Below are positions 26,542-34,498 of a stretch of 64,000 nucleotides of DNA, piece after piece. Below the pieces are notes generated by a model that made no database searches, was not told the DNA's origin, and saw nothing but the letters and a program-made list of their open reading frames with translations. A program made the position numbers and the translations under genes. This stretch comes from Labrenzia sp. THAF82 (GTDB lineage Bacteria; Pseudomonadota; Alphaproteobacteria; Rhizobiales; Stappiaceae). The stretch's first letter is position 1. Each line of letters begins with the position of its first letter. Location: the NCBI RefSeq assembly GCF_009363435.1, contig NZ_CP045354.1, positions 500,001 through 564,000 on the forward strand, in the 5' to 3' direction.

Positions 26542-26571
26542 CATGGCCGGCATCGTCCGGCCATGGCTTTT
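26542..26571 (+). terminator. Hairpin between phaA and phaB, possible partial terminator
   Basis: CATGGCCGG (26542-26550) pairs perfectly with CCGGCCATG (26557-26565) around a 6-base loop and is followed by GCTTTT. The T-run is short, so the element may attenuate transcription or protect mRNA ends rather than stop all transcription into phaB. Confidence 0.5.
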
Positions 26572-26638
26572 AAGAAACTGAGAGTTCAAAAACCTCGAGG
26601 CCCTAAGGGTCCGAAACCGGAATTCAGGAGGAAGGGGA

Positions 26639-27367
26639 ATGAGCAAGGTCGCATTGGTCACTGGTGGAACGCGTGGCATCGGCGAATCCATTTCGCGTGG
26701 TCTTAAGGACGCAGGCTATACGGTGGCGGCCACTTATGCCGGCAATACCGAAAAGGCCGAAGCCTTCAAGGCAGAAACCGGTATCCACGTCTTTAAATGG
26801 GACGTCTCCGATCCTGACGCCTGCGCTGCGGGCATTGCAAAGGTTGAAGAGGAGCTGGGGCCGGTCGAGGTTCTGGTCAACAATGCGGGCATCACCCGCG
26901 ACGGCATGTTCCACAAGATGGACTTCGATCAGTGGCGGGCAGTGCTCTCCACTAATCTGGACTCCATGTTCACGATGACCAAGCCTGTCATCAACGGCAT
27001 GCGCGGACGCGGGTCGGGGCGCATCATCAACATCTCGTCCATCAACGGCCAAAAAGGCCAGATGGGCCAGACCAACTATTCCGCAGCAAAAGCAGGGGTG
27101 ATCGGTTTCACCAAGGCGCTAGCCCAGGAAAACGCCTTTAAAGGCATCACAGTCAACTGCGTTTGCCCGGGTTACATCAACACCGATATGGTCGCTGCAA
27201 TGCCGGAAAAGGTTCTTGAAAGCATCGTCTCCGGCATCCCTGTCGGCCGTCTTGGCCATCCTGAGGAAATCGCACAGACCGTCGTTTATCTGGCGTCGGA
27301 CTCTGCGGCATTCATGACAGGTGCCGTCATGACCATCAATGGCGGCCAGTATATCGCCAACGGCTGA
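26639..27367 (+). CDS. phaB: Acetoacetyl-CoA reductase PhaB
   Basis: NADPH-dependent short-chain dehydrogenase of 242 residues that makes (R)-3-hydroxybutyryl-CoA for PHB. The cofactor loop is VTGGTRGIG (residues 7-15), the structural NNAG motif follows near residue 80, and the catalytic triad includes YSAAKAG near residue 147. The string NISSINGQKGQMGQTNYSAA is typical of PhaB rather than FabG. AGGAGGAAGGGGA precedes the ATG. It is the last gene of the pha unit and ends at a strong terminator. Confidence 0.93.
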   Translation: MSKVALVTGGTRGIGESISRGLKDAGYTVAATYAGNTEKAEAFKAETGIHVFKWDVSDPDACAAGIAKVEEELGPVEVLVNNAGITRDGMFHKMDFDQWRAVLSTNLDSMFTMTKPVINGMRGRGSGRIINISSINGQKGQMGQTNYSAAKAGVIGFTKALAQENAFKGITVNCVCPGYINTDMVAAMPEKVLESIVSGIPVGRLGHPEEIAQTVVYLASDSAAFMTGAVMTINGGQYIANG

Positions 27368-27392
27368 TCAACTTGCCAACCGAGATCCGAAG

Positions 27393-27416
27393 AAGGCGCC
27401 ATTTGGCGCCTTTTTT
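27393..27416 (+). terminator. Rho-independent terminator after phaB
   Basis: AAGGCGCC (27393-27400) pairs with GGCGCCTT (27405-27412) around ATTT and runs into six T residues. It sits between phaB and the convergent TetR gene. Confidence 0.88.
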
Positions 27417-27422
27417 GTTGCT

Positions 27423-28049
27423 CTAGGCACACCCGACGGATTGCGTGGCGAGGATCATCTTGACGCGATGGTCAATGTCCTTGCGCATGGCGTCCGCTGT
27501 CCAGCCTGCACGGCCCCGAAACATGTATCCCTGACGAATGTCGTACAGGAAGCGGGCGCGCTCCAGAGAAGGGAAATCCGGCGGCAGCACACCCTTTTCC
27601 TTTTCCAGGTCAAAACGAGCGGCCAGCCGCTTGTCCGTGTCGTCGATGGCCTTTTCAACCCGTTCTGAAACTCCCTCGACTTCACCAATGCTGGCTGACA
27701 CGCTCGATGCCAGAAAACAGCCCTTTGCGCCGCTTTCATGCGCAGTGGCGTAGATGATCACCTGCTCCAGGAACCCCTTGACGGCGCGCTCGATATCCGG
27801 TTCGGCCTCAAAAGCCACAACCGGTGCACAGCCATCGACATCGCCGTAAAGGTCGATGGTCTTCAGAAAAAGTTCCCGTTTGTCGCCAAAGGCCGCGTAC
27901 ATGCTGGGTCCGCTGATCCCCATCGCACCTGTCAGGTCTTTCAGCGAAGCGCCGTCATAGCCCTTCGCCCAGAACACATTCATCGCCGCCATTAGCGCCT
28001 CGCGACTGTCAAAGGTGCGCGGACGACCCATTTTTTTTGTATCGGTCAA
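27423..28049 (-). CDS. TetR-family regulator
   Basis: A 208-residue TetR/AcrR protein of the subgroup beginning MGRPRTFD. The helix-turn-helix contains ASLKDLTGAMGISGPSMYAA (residues about 35-54) and the rest is an all-helical ligand domain with several Cys residues. Two starts are possible. TTG at 28049 has AAGGAT upstream, while ATG at 28031 matches the usual family N-terminus but lacks a ribosome site. It is divergent from the peroxiredoxin-like gene and flanked by a duplicated 17-bp element that is probably its operator. The inducer is unknown; the neighbours suggest peroxide or electrophile stress. Confidence 0.83.
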   Translation of the reverse strand: MTDTKKMGRPRTFDSREALMAAMNVFWAKGYDGASLKDLTGAMGISGPSMYAAFGDKRELFLKTIDLYGDVDGCAPVVAFEAEPDIERAVKGFLEQVIIYATAHESGAKGCFLASSVSASIGEVEGVSERVEKAIDDTDKRLAARFDLEKEKGVLPPDFPSLERARFLYDIRQGYMFRGRAGWTADAMRKDIDHRVKMILATQSVGCA

Positions 28050-28104
28050 TATATAATCCTTGACTTGCGCTCATTTCGTATATTTATGTATCGATCATTA
28101 TATA
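28039..28104. promoter_or_regulatory. Duplicated operator between TetR gene and peroxiredoxin gene
   Basis: GTATCGGTCAATATATA at 28039-28055 and GTATCGATCATTATATA at 28088-28104 are direct repeats with 15 of 17 bases identical, 49 bp start to start. The first copy covers the TTG start of the TetR gene and the second lies just before the ribosome site of the peroxiredoxin gene, as expected if TetR represses both directions. The AT-rich ends could double as -10 elements. Confidence 0.6.
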
Positions 28105-28120
28105 TCTCAAGGAGCACTCG

Positions 28121-28663
28121 ATGGCAAATCCAAAGCCTCTTGTAGGGGACGTATTCCCAAAAATCACCGTACCCAAACTGGGTGGTGGAGAGCTGACTCT
28201 CGGTAGACCCGGCGCCGGCCATGACTGGCAGCTGGTCGTGGTCTACCGTGGTAAACACTGTCCTATCTGTACCCGCTATTTGTCTGAGCTCAACGCCATT
28301 CTTCCCGATTTGAGCAAGATCGGCGTCGATGTCGTTGCCGTTTCAGCGGACCCTGAAAGCCGTGCGCAGGCCCAGATCGCCGAAGCCGGTGCAGATTTTC
28401 CCGTCGGCATTGAATTGACCGTCGACCAGATGCGCCAACTCGGGCTTTACGTTTCTGATCCTCGATCTGCGGAAGAAACAGATCGGCCTTTTGCTGAGCC
28501 TGGGCTCTTTGTGATCAATGACGCCGGCAAACTGCAGGTCACGGATATCTCCAATGCACCGTTCGCCCGGCCGGCTCTTTCATCCGTGTTGATGGGGCTG
28601 AATTTCATCAAAAATCCGGAAAACAACTATCCGATCCGAGGAACACATCATGTCCAGAACTGA
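28121..28663 (+). CDS. Peroxiredoxin-like thioredoxin-fold protein
   Basis: A 180-residue AhpC/TSA-type protein. After an N-terminal beta segment, VVVYRGKHCPICTRYLSELN (residues about 40-59) carries a CPIC redox pair in place of the single peroxidatic Cys of most 2-Cys peroxiredoxins. It is followed by DVVAVSADPESRAQ, typical of the fold. It could be a peroxidase or a thiol oxidoreductase. CAAGGAGC precedes the ATG. It overlaps the next gene by 14 bases and is probably controlled by the divergent TetR protein. Confidence 0.82.
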   Translation: MANPKPLVGDVFPKITVPKLGGGELTLGRPGAGHDWQLVVVYRGKHCPICTRYLSELNAILPDLSKIGVDVVAVSADPESRAQAQIAEAGADFPVGIELTVDQMRQLGLYVSDPRSAEETDRPFAEPGLFVINDAGKLQVTDISNAPFARPALSSVLMGLNFIKNPENNYPIRGTHHVQN

Positions 28664-29045
28664 CGACCAGGCAACAGCAGTGAAAGCGGTAATTGAGCGG
28701 CTGATTGAAAATGTTTCATCGAACACGGCTTCAATCCTCGATGACACCTATCATGACGACATGACCGTCATCATGCTGAGCCCAGAGGATGAGGCCATTG
28801 TTCTGGACAAGCAGCAAATGACCGAAACCGTCACCAAAACCCTTGAACAGAATAACGGCGCCATCGGAACCTGGGCCCGGTTTCATCATGTCTCCGTCAA
28901 TGGTGATACGGCACATGTTTTGCTTTCCAGACGCAACGAGCTGACCGGGCCCAATCAGCAGATCACGCTCGGTATTGATTTGGTCAATCAGGACAATCGC
29001 TGGCAAATTACACGCGAAGTGATTGTTACAAGGCCGGTTTCCTAG
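28650..29045 (+). CDS. NTF2-like (SnoaL-type) protein
   Basis: A 131-residue protein with the alpha-beta cone pattern of the NTF2/SnoaL superfamily. An N-terminal helix (ATAVKAVIERLIENV) is followed by beta strands such as GTWARFHHVSVNGDTAHVLL and a closing strand ITREVIVTRP. There is no signal peptide, so it is cytoplasmic. The start overlaps the end of the peroxiredoxin-like gene by 14 bases, which indicates coupled translation. No enzyme activity can be assigned. Confidence 0.72.
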   Translation: MSRTDDQATAVKAVIERLIENVSSNTASILDDTYHDDMTVIMLSPEDEAIVLDKQQMTETVTKTLEQNNGAIGTWARFHHVSVNGDTAHVLLSRRNELTGPNQQITLGIDLVNQDNRWQITREVIVTRPVS

Positions 29046-29120
29046 ACCAACAGGTTCATAGATTGCCTGGGTCGCTTACGGGTCGGGCACCTGCTTCTCA
29101 ATAAAATCAGGACTAATCAG

Positions 29121-29576
29121 ATGAGTTTCAAATTGAAGACCGTAGGCCTTTCGATCGCCCTAATGCTCTCCGCCGCGCCATTGGTCGTGTCGGCAGATCA
29201 GGAAGGCGCAATCGCAGCCCTGGAAGGCCTCAATGATCGTTTCAACGCAGCTGCCTCCAACCATGACGCGGCGGGTATCCTGTCGCTCTATGCGGACGAC
29301 ACGATCTGGATTGCACCCGGAAAGCCTGCCGTCAAGGGATTGGAAGAACCCAAGAAGCTGTTCGAATTCGTTACCTCGAACAAGGGAGACGTCAGTCATT
29401 CGATCGATACGCTTTTCGTATCTGACGATGGAACGCTTGCGGTAATGATCGGGTCAGTCGTTGCCAAGATCGAAAGCGCTGGTATGGACGCAACAGGCAC
29501 CTATCTCTATGTCCTGCAACCTGGCGACGAAGGCTGGGAAGTGGCCGCTGACATGTGGCATCAGCATGAGGAATAG
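29121..29576 (+). CDS. Secreted SnoaL/DUF4440-like protein
   Basis: A 151-residue protein with a Sec signal peptide (about 23 residues, ending in VVSA) and then an NTF2-like domain. Typical strings are ALEGLNDRFNAAASNHDAAG, LSLYADDTIWIAPGKPAVKG and a C-terminal WEVAADMWHQ. It is the periplasmic counterpart of the preceding NTF2-like gene and lies 75 bases downstream in the same direction, before a strong terminator. The role is unknown; the cluster context suggests a stress response. Confidence 0.75.
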   Translation: MSFKLKTVGLSIALMLSAAPLVVSADQEGAIAALEGLNDRFNAAASNHDAAGILSLYADDTIWIAPGKPAVKGLEEPKKLFEFVTSNKGDVSHSIDTLFVSDDGTLAVMIGSVVAKIESAGMDATGTYLYVLQPGDEGWEVAADMWHQHEE

Positions 29577-29634
29577 CATTAAAACTCGGGTCCAAGGCAC
29601 GCGGACTGGGAGCAAATGAACGCCCTAAAGGACG

Positions 29635-29664
29635 AAAAAGGCGCCTTTACGCGCCTTTTTCTTT
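29635..29664 (+). terminator. Rho-independent terminator
   Basis: AAAAAGGCGC (29635-29644) pairs perfectly with GCGCCTTTTT (29651-29660) around a 6-base loop. The A- and T-rich flanks make it likely to work in both directions, serving both the NTF2-like gene and the convergent DUF3299 gene. Confidence 0.85.
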
Positions 29665-29671
29665 GCCGCGG

Positions 29672-30400
29672 TTATTGATGCGGCGTCACTTTGCGTCCGG
29701 TGAAAAAATTCAATAATCTGTTGCCGGATGATCTTGCTGGCCGATCCATGTTGCGAATTTCGGAAACGTCCATGTCGAATGCGGCAATCATGTCCACCTG
29801 GCCATCCAGCAACGTGATTTCCTGGCGCGTGGTTCGCAAGGACAAGCGGCCAACCATCTGTACGGGTTGATAGATTTCTTCGGCATTCAACCCTTCCTCA
29901 ACCTGATAACGGATCATCTGATTGGGGTCGGGTGCAGGCATGTGGCTGCACATGCCTGCTTCCGGAACAAGATAGCCGCCGGTAACCGTTTTGGTTCCAG
30001 GTGCGAAAACAGGAATGGCGTAGCCCGAAATAACGATTTCCTGGCCATCAAGGTCGGGATTGCCGGCTAGAGCCGCCTTCGCACGCTTTTTGCCGATCTC
30101 ATGACGTTGCGACAATAACCAGTCCGTGCGAACGCCGGATGCGGCAAGCTTGGCTTCCTCGCGCTGAAGTCTCTCTCTCGTCTGCGCAGCGGAATTTGCA
30201 GAAAGGGTCGTTTGTTCAAGCTCGCGGCGCAGCCGCAGCACAGTCCCGAGAGATCGAAGTTCCGCAATGCTCAAGGTGGCGAAGGGATCTTCAAAGATGG
30301 TGGAGCCGGGGTCGGGCAGATCTGTCCAATTGACGGCAACCTTTGCCGCTGCCGCCGGAAAGGAAACTAGAAAGAGGCACAAGATTAAAAACAGACGCAT
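29672..30400 (-). CDS. DUF3299-domain periplasmic protein
   Basis: A 242-residue protein with a Sec signal peptide (MRLFLILCLFLVSFPAAAA). The middle is helical and charged, and the second half matches the DUF3299 pattern. That half has VISGYAIPVF, then GGYLVPEAGMCSHMPAPDPN (residues about 142-161), with the Cys-x-His and Pro-rich turn characteristic of the family. Related proteins are seen near transport and metal genes but have no established role. It is transcribed alone toward the terminator at 29635. Confidence 0.75.
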   Translation of the reverse strand: MRLFLILCLFLVSFPAAAAKVAVNWTDLPDPGSTIFEDPFATLSIAELRSLGTVLRLRRELEQTTLSANSAAQTRERLQREEAKLAASGVRTDWLLSQRHEIGKKRAKAALAGNPDLDGQEIVISGYAIPVFAPGTKTVTGGYLVPEAGMCSHMPAPDPNQMIRYQVEEGLNAEEIYQPVQMVGRLSLRTTRQEITLLDGQVDMIAAFDMDVSEIRNMDRPARSSGNRLLNFFTGRKVTPHQ

Positions 30401-30668
30401 ATGCGGCTACCTGTGCGGTTGATCTTAAAATCGCTTCCTAGGCGATAGCAGATTGGCGCCTTCCAAGCACCTCAAATTGCTGCGAAGACCACATATGTTG
30501 CCCACAGACTGGGTGTTGACCAGACAAAGAGGAGCGGAGTGTGTCTCACGTCTTAAGTCGCAAGTTTTGACGTTGTGACCGGACTGGATGCTTGCTGCTC
30601 CGTGTCGGGTTCCGCGATCTTGCACTGGCCAAGAAGTTGTGCTGCGTGCTGTTTCAGGCGCGTCAAGC

Positions 30669-30698
30669 TTGACCCTCCTGCCTTGCATCACATATGTC
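30669..30698 (+). promoter_or_regulatory. Candidate promoter of ispZ
   Basis: TTGACC (30669-30674) and TATGTC (30693-30698) are 18 bases apart, about 40 bases before the ispZ ATG. It lies in the 336-base gap 30401-30736 between the divergent DUF3299 and ispZ genes. I see no gene or RNA structure in the rest of that gap. Confidence 0.35.
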
Positions 30699-30736
30699 CG
30701 GGCGGGCAGTGCGACTTAATAGGAACCGATTAGACA

Positions 30737-31378
30737 ATGGAATTTGAACACGCTCCGAACGATCCGACGCGGAAGGAATTGTCGCCGCTCTTGAAGCTGG
30801 CACTGGAACTCGGCCCGCTCGGCGTGTTTTTTCTGTTCAACGCTCGCGGTGAACAGCTCGCAGCTTCATTTCCTGTACTTCAGGCGATTGGCGAGCCGAT
30901 TTTTCTGGCGACGGCCGCTTTCATGGTTGCCATCACGATTTCGCTGACGGTGTCGCTCTGGCTGACCAGACGGCTGCCGATCATGCCACTGGTTTCGGGT
31001 GTCGTCGTGCTTGTGTTTGGAGCACTGACCCTTTGGCTGCATGACGAGCTTTTCATCAAGCTCAAGCCGACCATCGTCAATAGCCTGTTCGGTTCCGTGC
31101 TGCTTTTGGGGTTGGTATTCGGAAAAGCGTTGCTTGGATATGTCTTCGACAGTGCTTTCAGACTTACCGATGAAGGCTGGCGCAAGCTGACTTTGCGCTG
31201 GGGCGTTTTCTTCTTTGTGCTGGCGGCGATCAATGAGATCGTTTGGCGTAATTTTTCAACCGATTTCTGGGTCAATTTCAAGGTGTTCGGCATCATGCCG
31301 ATCACATTGCTTTTCACGCTCTCACAGCTACCGCTGATTCAAAAACATGCCATTCTGGAAGACGACGAAGACGATTGA
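30737..31378 (+). CDS. ispZ: Inner membrane protein YciB/IspZ (septation protein A)
   Basis: A 213-residue inner-membrane protein with five predicted helices. It begins with the cytoplasmic [20 protein letters not shown], where the Glu-Leu-Gly-Pro string is diagnostic, and ends with a charged DDEDD tail. The middle [20 protein letters not shown] and late [20 protein letters not shown] blocks are conserved in the family. YciB helps maintain the envelope and supports septation. In many relatives it sits next to ftsY; here ftsY is 21 kb away. Confidence 0.92.
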   Translation: MEFEHAPNDPTRKELSPLLKLALELGPLGVFFLFNARGEQLAASFPVLQAIGEPIFLATAAFMVAITISLTVSLWLTRRLPIMPLVSGVVVLVFGALTLWLHDELFIKLKPTIVNSLFGSVLLLGLVFGKALLGYVFDSAFRLTDEGWRKLTLRWGVFFFVLAAINEIVWRNFSTDFWVNFKVFGIMPITLLFTLSQLPLIQKHAILEDDEDD

Positions 31379-31458
31379 CGGCTTTGTCGGTGTCAGTCCG
31401 GCCGGAGCTGACAGCTGTTGTGTGATTTGAATCCAGGTGCGCCGCTTGGCGCACTTCC

Positions 31459-31881
31459 TCAGTGCATGCCGTCGTGACCGAACGAGACATCCCGGCGCGC
31501 GCCTGTGATGGAGATTGAGAACCCTGCGATTACGTCAATCAGGGAGATTGCCATCAAGATGAAGAACAGGGATGTGGCCGCCTGTTGCAGCACGAGAAAT
31601 TCGACTAGGTAAGCGACAAATACGAGCACTGAAAACATGTGGTCAAGCAAGGCTGTGGTGCCTATGCGCGTGGCTTTCAGAATTTCAATGAACAGAAAGA
31701 AGAGGCCGATTGTAATCAGGAGGTCGCTGGCGAGCAGCTGGAAGGTTGCGCCCGAAACCATGGCAATCGTGATAATGGGTTGCGACCAGAAGCCGGGATC
31801 TGCGGCTCCGACGGTGAAGGCAAAACCGTTGTAAATCAGCAAACTGAACAAAGTGAAAGGAATGGCAGAAAACAGACGCAT
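31459..31881 (-). CDS. Small multi-pass membrane protein, function unknown
   Basis: A 140-residue protein with four predicted membrane helices. These run from an N-terminal FTLFSLLIYNGFAF segment, through LLITIGLFFLFIEIL, to FSVLVFVAYLVEFLVLQQ and SLFFILMAISLIDVIAGF. The ATG at 31881 has GGGAG 8-12 bases upstream; a longer version adds 21 residues without support. The short C-terminal tail is cytoplasmic and has two His residues (FGHDGMH). I do not recognise a named family with certainty. The gene stands between ispZ and rpmF. Confidence 0.65.
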   Translation of the reverse strand: MRLFSAIPFTLFSLLIYNGFAFTVGAADPGFWSQPIITIAMVSGATFQLLASDLLITIGLFFLFIEILKATRIGTTALLDHMFSVLVFVAYLVEFLVLQQAATSLFFILMAISLIDVIAGFSISITGARRDVSFGHDGMH

Positions 31882-31961
31882 TGATGCGGCTCCCGGTAAG
31901 TCTGGCCCTGTCCGGGCGGAATGGACCCGACCTGACACCAACATCCCGGCGATTTCAAGCC

Positions 31962-31999
31962 AAAAGAAAAAGGCCGGCCTGTCGAAACAGGGCCAGCCT
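31962..31999 (-). terminator. Terminator downstream of rpmF
   Basis: On the minus strand, AGGCTGGCCCTGT pairs with ACAGGCCGGCCT across a 4-base loop, with one mismatch and one bulge, and is followed by TTTTTCTTTT. It ends the L32 transcript 45 bases after its stop codon. Confidence 0.75.
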
Positions 32000-32044
32000 C
32001 AATCCTGGTTTGCCGAGCGGCGATCCGCCCTTAGAAAAACGCTG

Positions 32045-32230
32045 TTATGCGTCTTCTTTCGGGGTCATGATCTGACGGCCCCGGTACATGCCGGTCTTCA
32101 GGTCAACGTGATGCGGACGGCGCAATTCGCCCGAATCCTTGTCCTCGACGTAAGTCGGCTGCTTGAGGGCGTCCGTGGAACGGCGAAAACCGCGCTTCAT
32201 GCGCGAGGTTTTTCTCTTTGGAACGGCCAT
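32045..32230 (-). CDS. rpmF: 50S ribosomal protein L32
   Basis: A 61-residue basic protein beginning [18 protein letters not shown], diagnostic of L32. The rest ([16 protein letters not shown]) is typical of the alphaproteobacterial form, which lacks the zinc-finger cysteines. The ATG at 32230 is the family start; an upstream in-frame start would add eight unconserved residues. mtgA lies upstream, as in other alphaproteobacteria. Confidence 0.97.
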   Translation of the reverse strand: MAVPKRKTSRMKRGFRRSTDALKQPTYVEDKDSGELRRPHHVDLKTGMYRGRQIMTPKEDA

Positions 32231-32413
32231 TTTATTTGTTTCTCCGTGGTCCATAACCGCGCGGCCCGGACCGGGTAAGCCCGGGGCGTGGCAGCACGCA
32301 GTGCATTGGAATGCGCGGCGTTATACAGGCAACTCCGGCATTTTGCCACCCCATAGACAAAAATTTCTTGGTTCGGCCGGAACTTACCTGTCGCAGGCTT
32401 CGGCCAGGCAAAT

Positions 32414-33154
32414 TCAATTGTCCAGAACGCAGCCGAATATAGGACCAGCGCCTTTGACCCTGGCAAGGTTGGTCGACGCCAGACGGCGGTGCCCGGAAGA
32501 GGGACTCACCGGGTTGCGCGCAAGCGGATTTGGCAGAGCCGTTGCCAGTCTTGCCGCTTCCACCCGTGTCAGATCCTTTGCAGGTTTGCCGAACCAGGCC
32601 TGCGCTGCCGCCTCTGCGCCGAAGATGCCTTCACCCCACTCGGCGATATTGAGATAGATCTCCAGGACCCGCCTTTTGGTGAGGATCGCATCCAGCATCA
32701 GCGCCAAAGGCAGCTCAAGTGCTTTGCGTACATAGGACCTGTCTCCCCAGAGGAACAGGTTCTTCGCTGTCTGCATTGTAATTGTGCTGGCGCCGCGCGG
32801 CCGTTCGCCTTCGCTCAGAGCTTCGACCTGGTCCTGTAGCGCGTCCCATTCAACGCCATCGTTTACGCAGAAGCCACTGTCTTCGGATGTGATGACCGAT
32901 TTCACAAGGTTTGGCGATATCCGTTCCAGGGGCACCCATTGCCGATCCACCCAGAGAAGCTGCGCATAGCGACCGATCATGAGTGTGCTCACAGGCGGCA
33001 CGACAGAATAGATGATTGTCAGGAGCGGGGGCAGAACAATGGCGAGGAGAACGAGGCGGACCAACCATTTGCGCAGGAGCGCCCAGAAGGAGCGCTTCTT
33101 GGTCGATGTTTTCCGCGCGCCCGATCCACCTCCGGTCGCTCTTGTTCTAGCCAT
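32414..33154 (-). CDS. mtgA: Monofunctional peptidoglycan glycosyltransferase MtgA
   Basis: Polymerises lipid II into glycan strands (GT51 family). The 246-residue protein has a basic N-terminus, one membrane anchor at about residues 30-50 and the five GT51 motifs. These include SEDSGFCVNDGVEWDA with the catalytic Glu near residue 91, GASTITMQTAKNLFLW, and RRVLEIYLNIAEWGEGIFGA. It overlaps the upstream cyclopropane-synthase-like gene by 8 bases, so both are in one leftward unit. Confidence 0.93.
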   Translation of the reverse strand: MARTRATGGGSGARKTSTKKRSFWALLRKWLVRLVLLAIVLPPLLTIIYSVVPPVSTLMIGRYAQLLWVDRQWVPLERISPNLVKSVITSEDSGFCVNDGVEWDALQDQVEALSEGERPRGASTITMQTAKNLFLWGDRSYVRKALELPLALMLDAILTKRRVLEIYLNIAEWGEGIFGAEAAAQAWFGKPAKDLTRVEAARLATALPNPLARNPVSPSSGHRRLASTNLARVKGAGPIFGCVLDN

Positions 33155-34361
33155 TCAAAGCCCGTTCGTTGTCCACGATATAGTCCCGAATAATCGGAAC
33201 AGCGTCCCGCTCTTTCGACAGGAGAAGTTGAAAAACCATGTTTGACCCGTGAAGGAAACCGAGTTCAACAGCACAAAGGTAAAATTCCCACATACGGCAG
33301 AACGCTTCGTCGTAAAGGGCGGCGGCCGGGATACGCTGTGCTTCGAAGCGACGACGCCAATCGCGGATGGTGTAGTAGTAGTGCAGACGCAGTATTTCCG
33401 CATCGCAGACCCATAGCCCCAGCCTTTCCGTGGAAGCGAAAACCTCCGACAGCGCGGGGACGTAACCACCTGGGAAAATGTATTTGCGAATGAAGGGGCC
33501 CGTCGTACCTGGAGGCGTCATGCGGCCAATGGAGTGGATCACGGCATAGCCCCGATCTGTCAGACAGGACCTGATCTTGCCGAAATAGTCGTCAAGATGG
33601 CCTATGCCGACATGCTCCATCATGCCAACTGAAATGACCCGGTCGAACTGTCCTTCGAACTCGCGGTAGTCTTTGAGAACAAAGGTGACCCTGTCTTCCA
33701 GTCCGGCGGCGCGAACGCGTTCTTCTGCAATCTTGACCTGTTCCGGCGAAACGTTCAGCGATGTCACACGGGCACCTGCTTCGGCCATGCGGATGGCAAG
33801 TGACCCCCATCCGCCACCGATCTCAAGCACTTCCATGTCCGGTTCAAGATCGAGTTTGGCAACAAGGTGGGTCAGCTTTGCAGCTTGTGCGTTTTCAAGG
33901 CTTTCATCCGGACTTGTGTAATAGGCACAGCTGTAGTTCAGCCCTTCATCCAGAAAGAGCCGGTAGAGCTCGGTGGAAAGGTCATAGTGATGCCGGGCCT
34001 GTGTTTTTGCCCGTTCAACGCTGTTTTGCTGATGGCGTCGTCGGAAGGCTTTCCATCCCTTGCGCAACAGGCCTTGAACCGGGTGCGCGCCAAGCGGCGC
34101 TCTGTTGATCGAAAACAGAAACATGAAGTCGTAGCAGGTAGAGCCTTCTTCCATCGTGAGCGACCTGTCCATATAGGCCTCTCCGGCTGCCAGTTCTGGG
34201 TTCAGGAAAAGGGATCTGTGGAGCTTCTTGTCATGCAGGCGAATGGTGACTGTTGGTCCGTCTTCGCCCGATCCAAACTCGTGCAATGCGCCGCCGGCAT
34301 CATAAACACGCATGCGCCCGCGCTTGATAAAGGACCGCAACAGACCCGACAGCAATCTCAT
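33147..34361 (-). CDS. Cyclopropane-fatty-acyl-phospholipid synthase family methyltransferase
   Basis: A 404-residue SAM-dependent enzyme of the CFA/mycolic-acid cyclopropane synthase family. The N-terminal lipid-binding part is followed by GLNYSCAYY near residue 140 and the SAM motif LEIGGGWGSLAIRMAEAG near 170. A later ISVGMMEHVG carries the catalytic-site Glu-His. The likely product is cyclopropane fatty acid in membrane phospholipids, though several members methylate other lipids. ATG at 34361 with GGGAG upstream is preferred over a TTG at 34376. It is divergent from ispA with 137 bases between the starts. Confidence 0.85.
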   Translation of the reverse strand: MRLLSGLLRSFIKRGRMRVYDAGGALHEFGSGEDGPTVTIRLHDKKLHRSLFLNPELAAGEAYMDRSLTMEEGSTCYDFMFLFSINRAPLGAHPVQGLLRKGWKAFRRRHQQNSVERAKTQARHHYDLSTELYRLFLDEGLNYSCAYYTSPDESLENAQAAKLTHLVAKLDLEPDMEVLEIGGGWGSLAIRMAEAGARVTSLNVSPEQVKIAEERVRAAGLEDRVTFVLKDYREFEGQFDRVISVGMMEHVGIGHLDDYFGKIRSCLTDRGYAVIHSIGRMTPPGTTGPFIRKYIFPGGYVPALSEVFASTERLGLWVCDAEILRLHYYYTIRDWRRRFEAQRIPAAALYDEAFCRMWEFYLCAVELGFLHGSNMVFQLLLSKERDAVPIIRDYIVDNERALNG

Positions 34362-34498
34362 AAAACAGTCTCCCAACCCAGAACCAAGACAGACCGGCGA
34401 TTAATACAGCTGCCAGTTTTTCAAATTCGCGCCTTGACGATACAGAGAATTGGTATCAGGGAAACCCGAACTTTGAAAAAGTTGTTCTGGAGCTGAAT

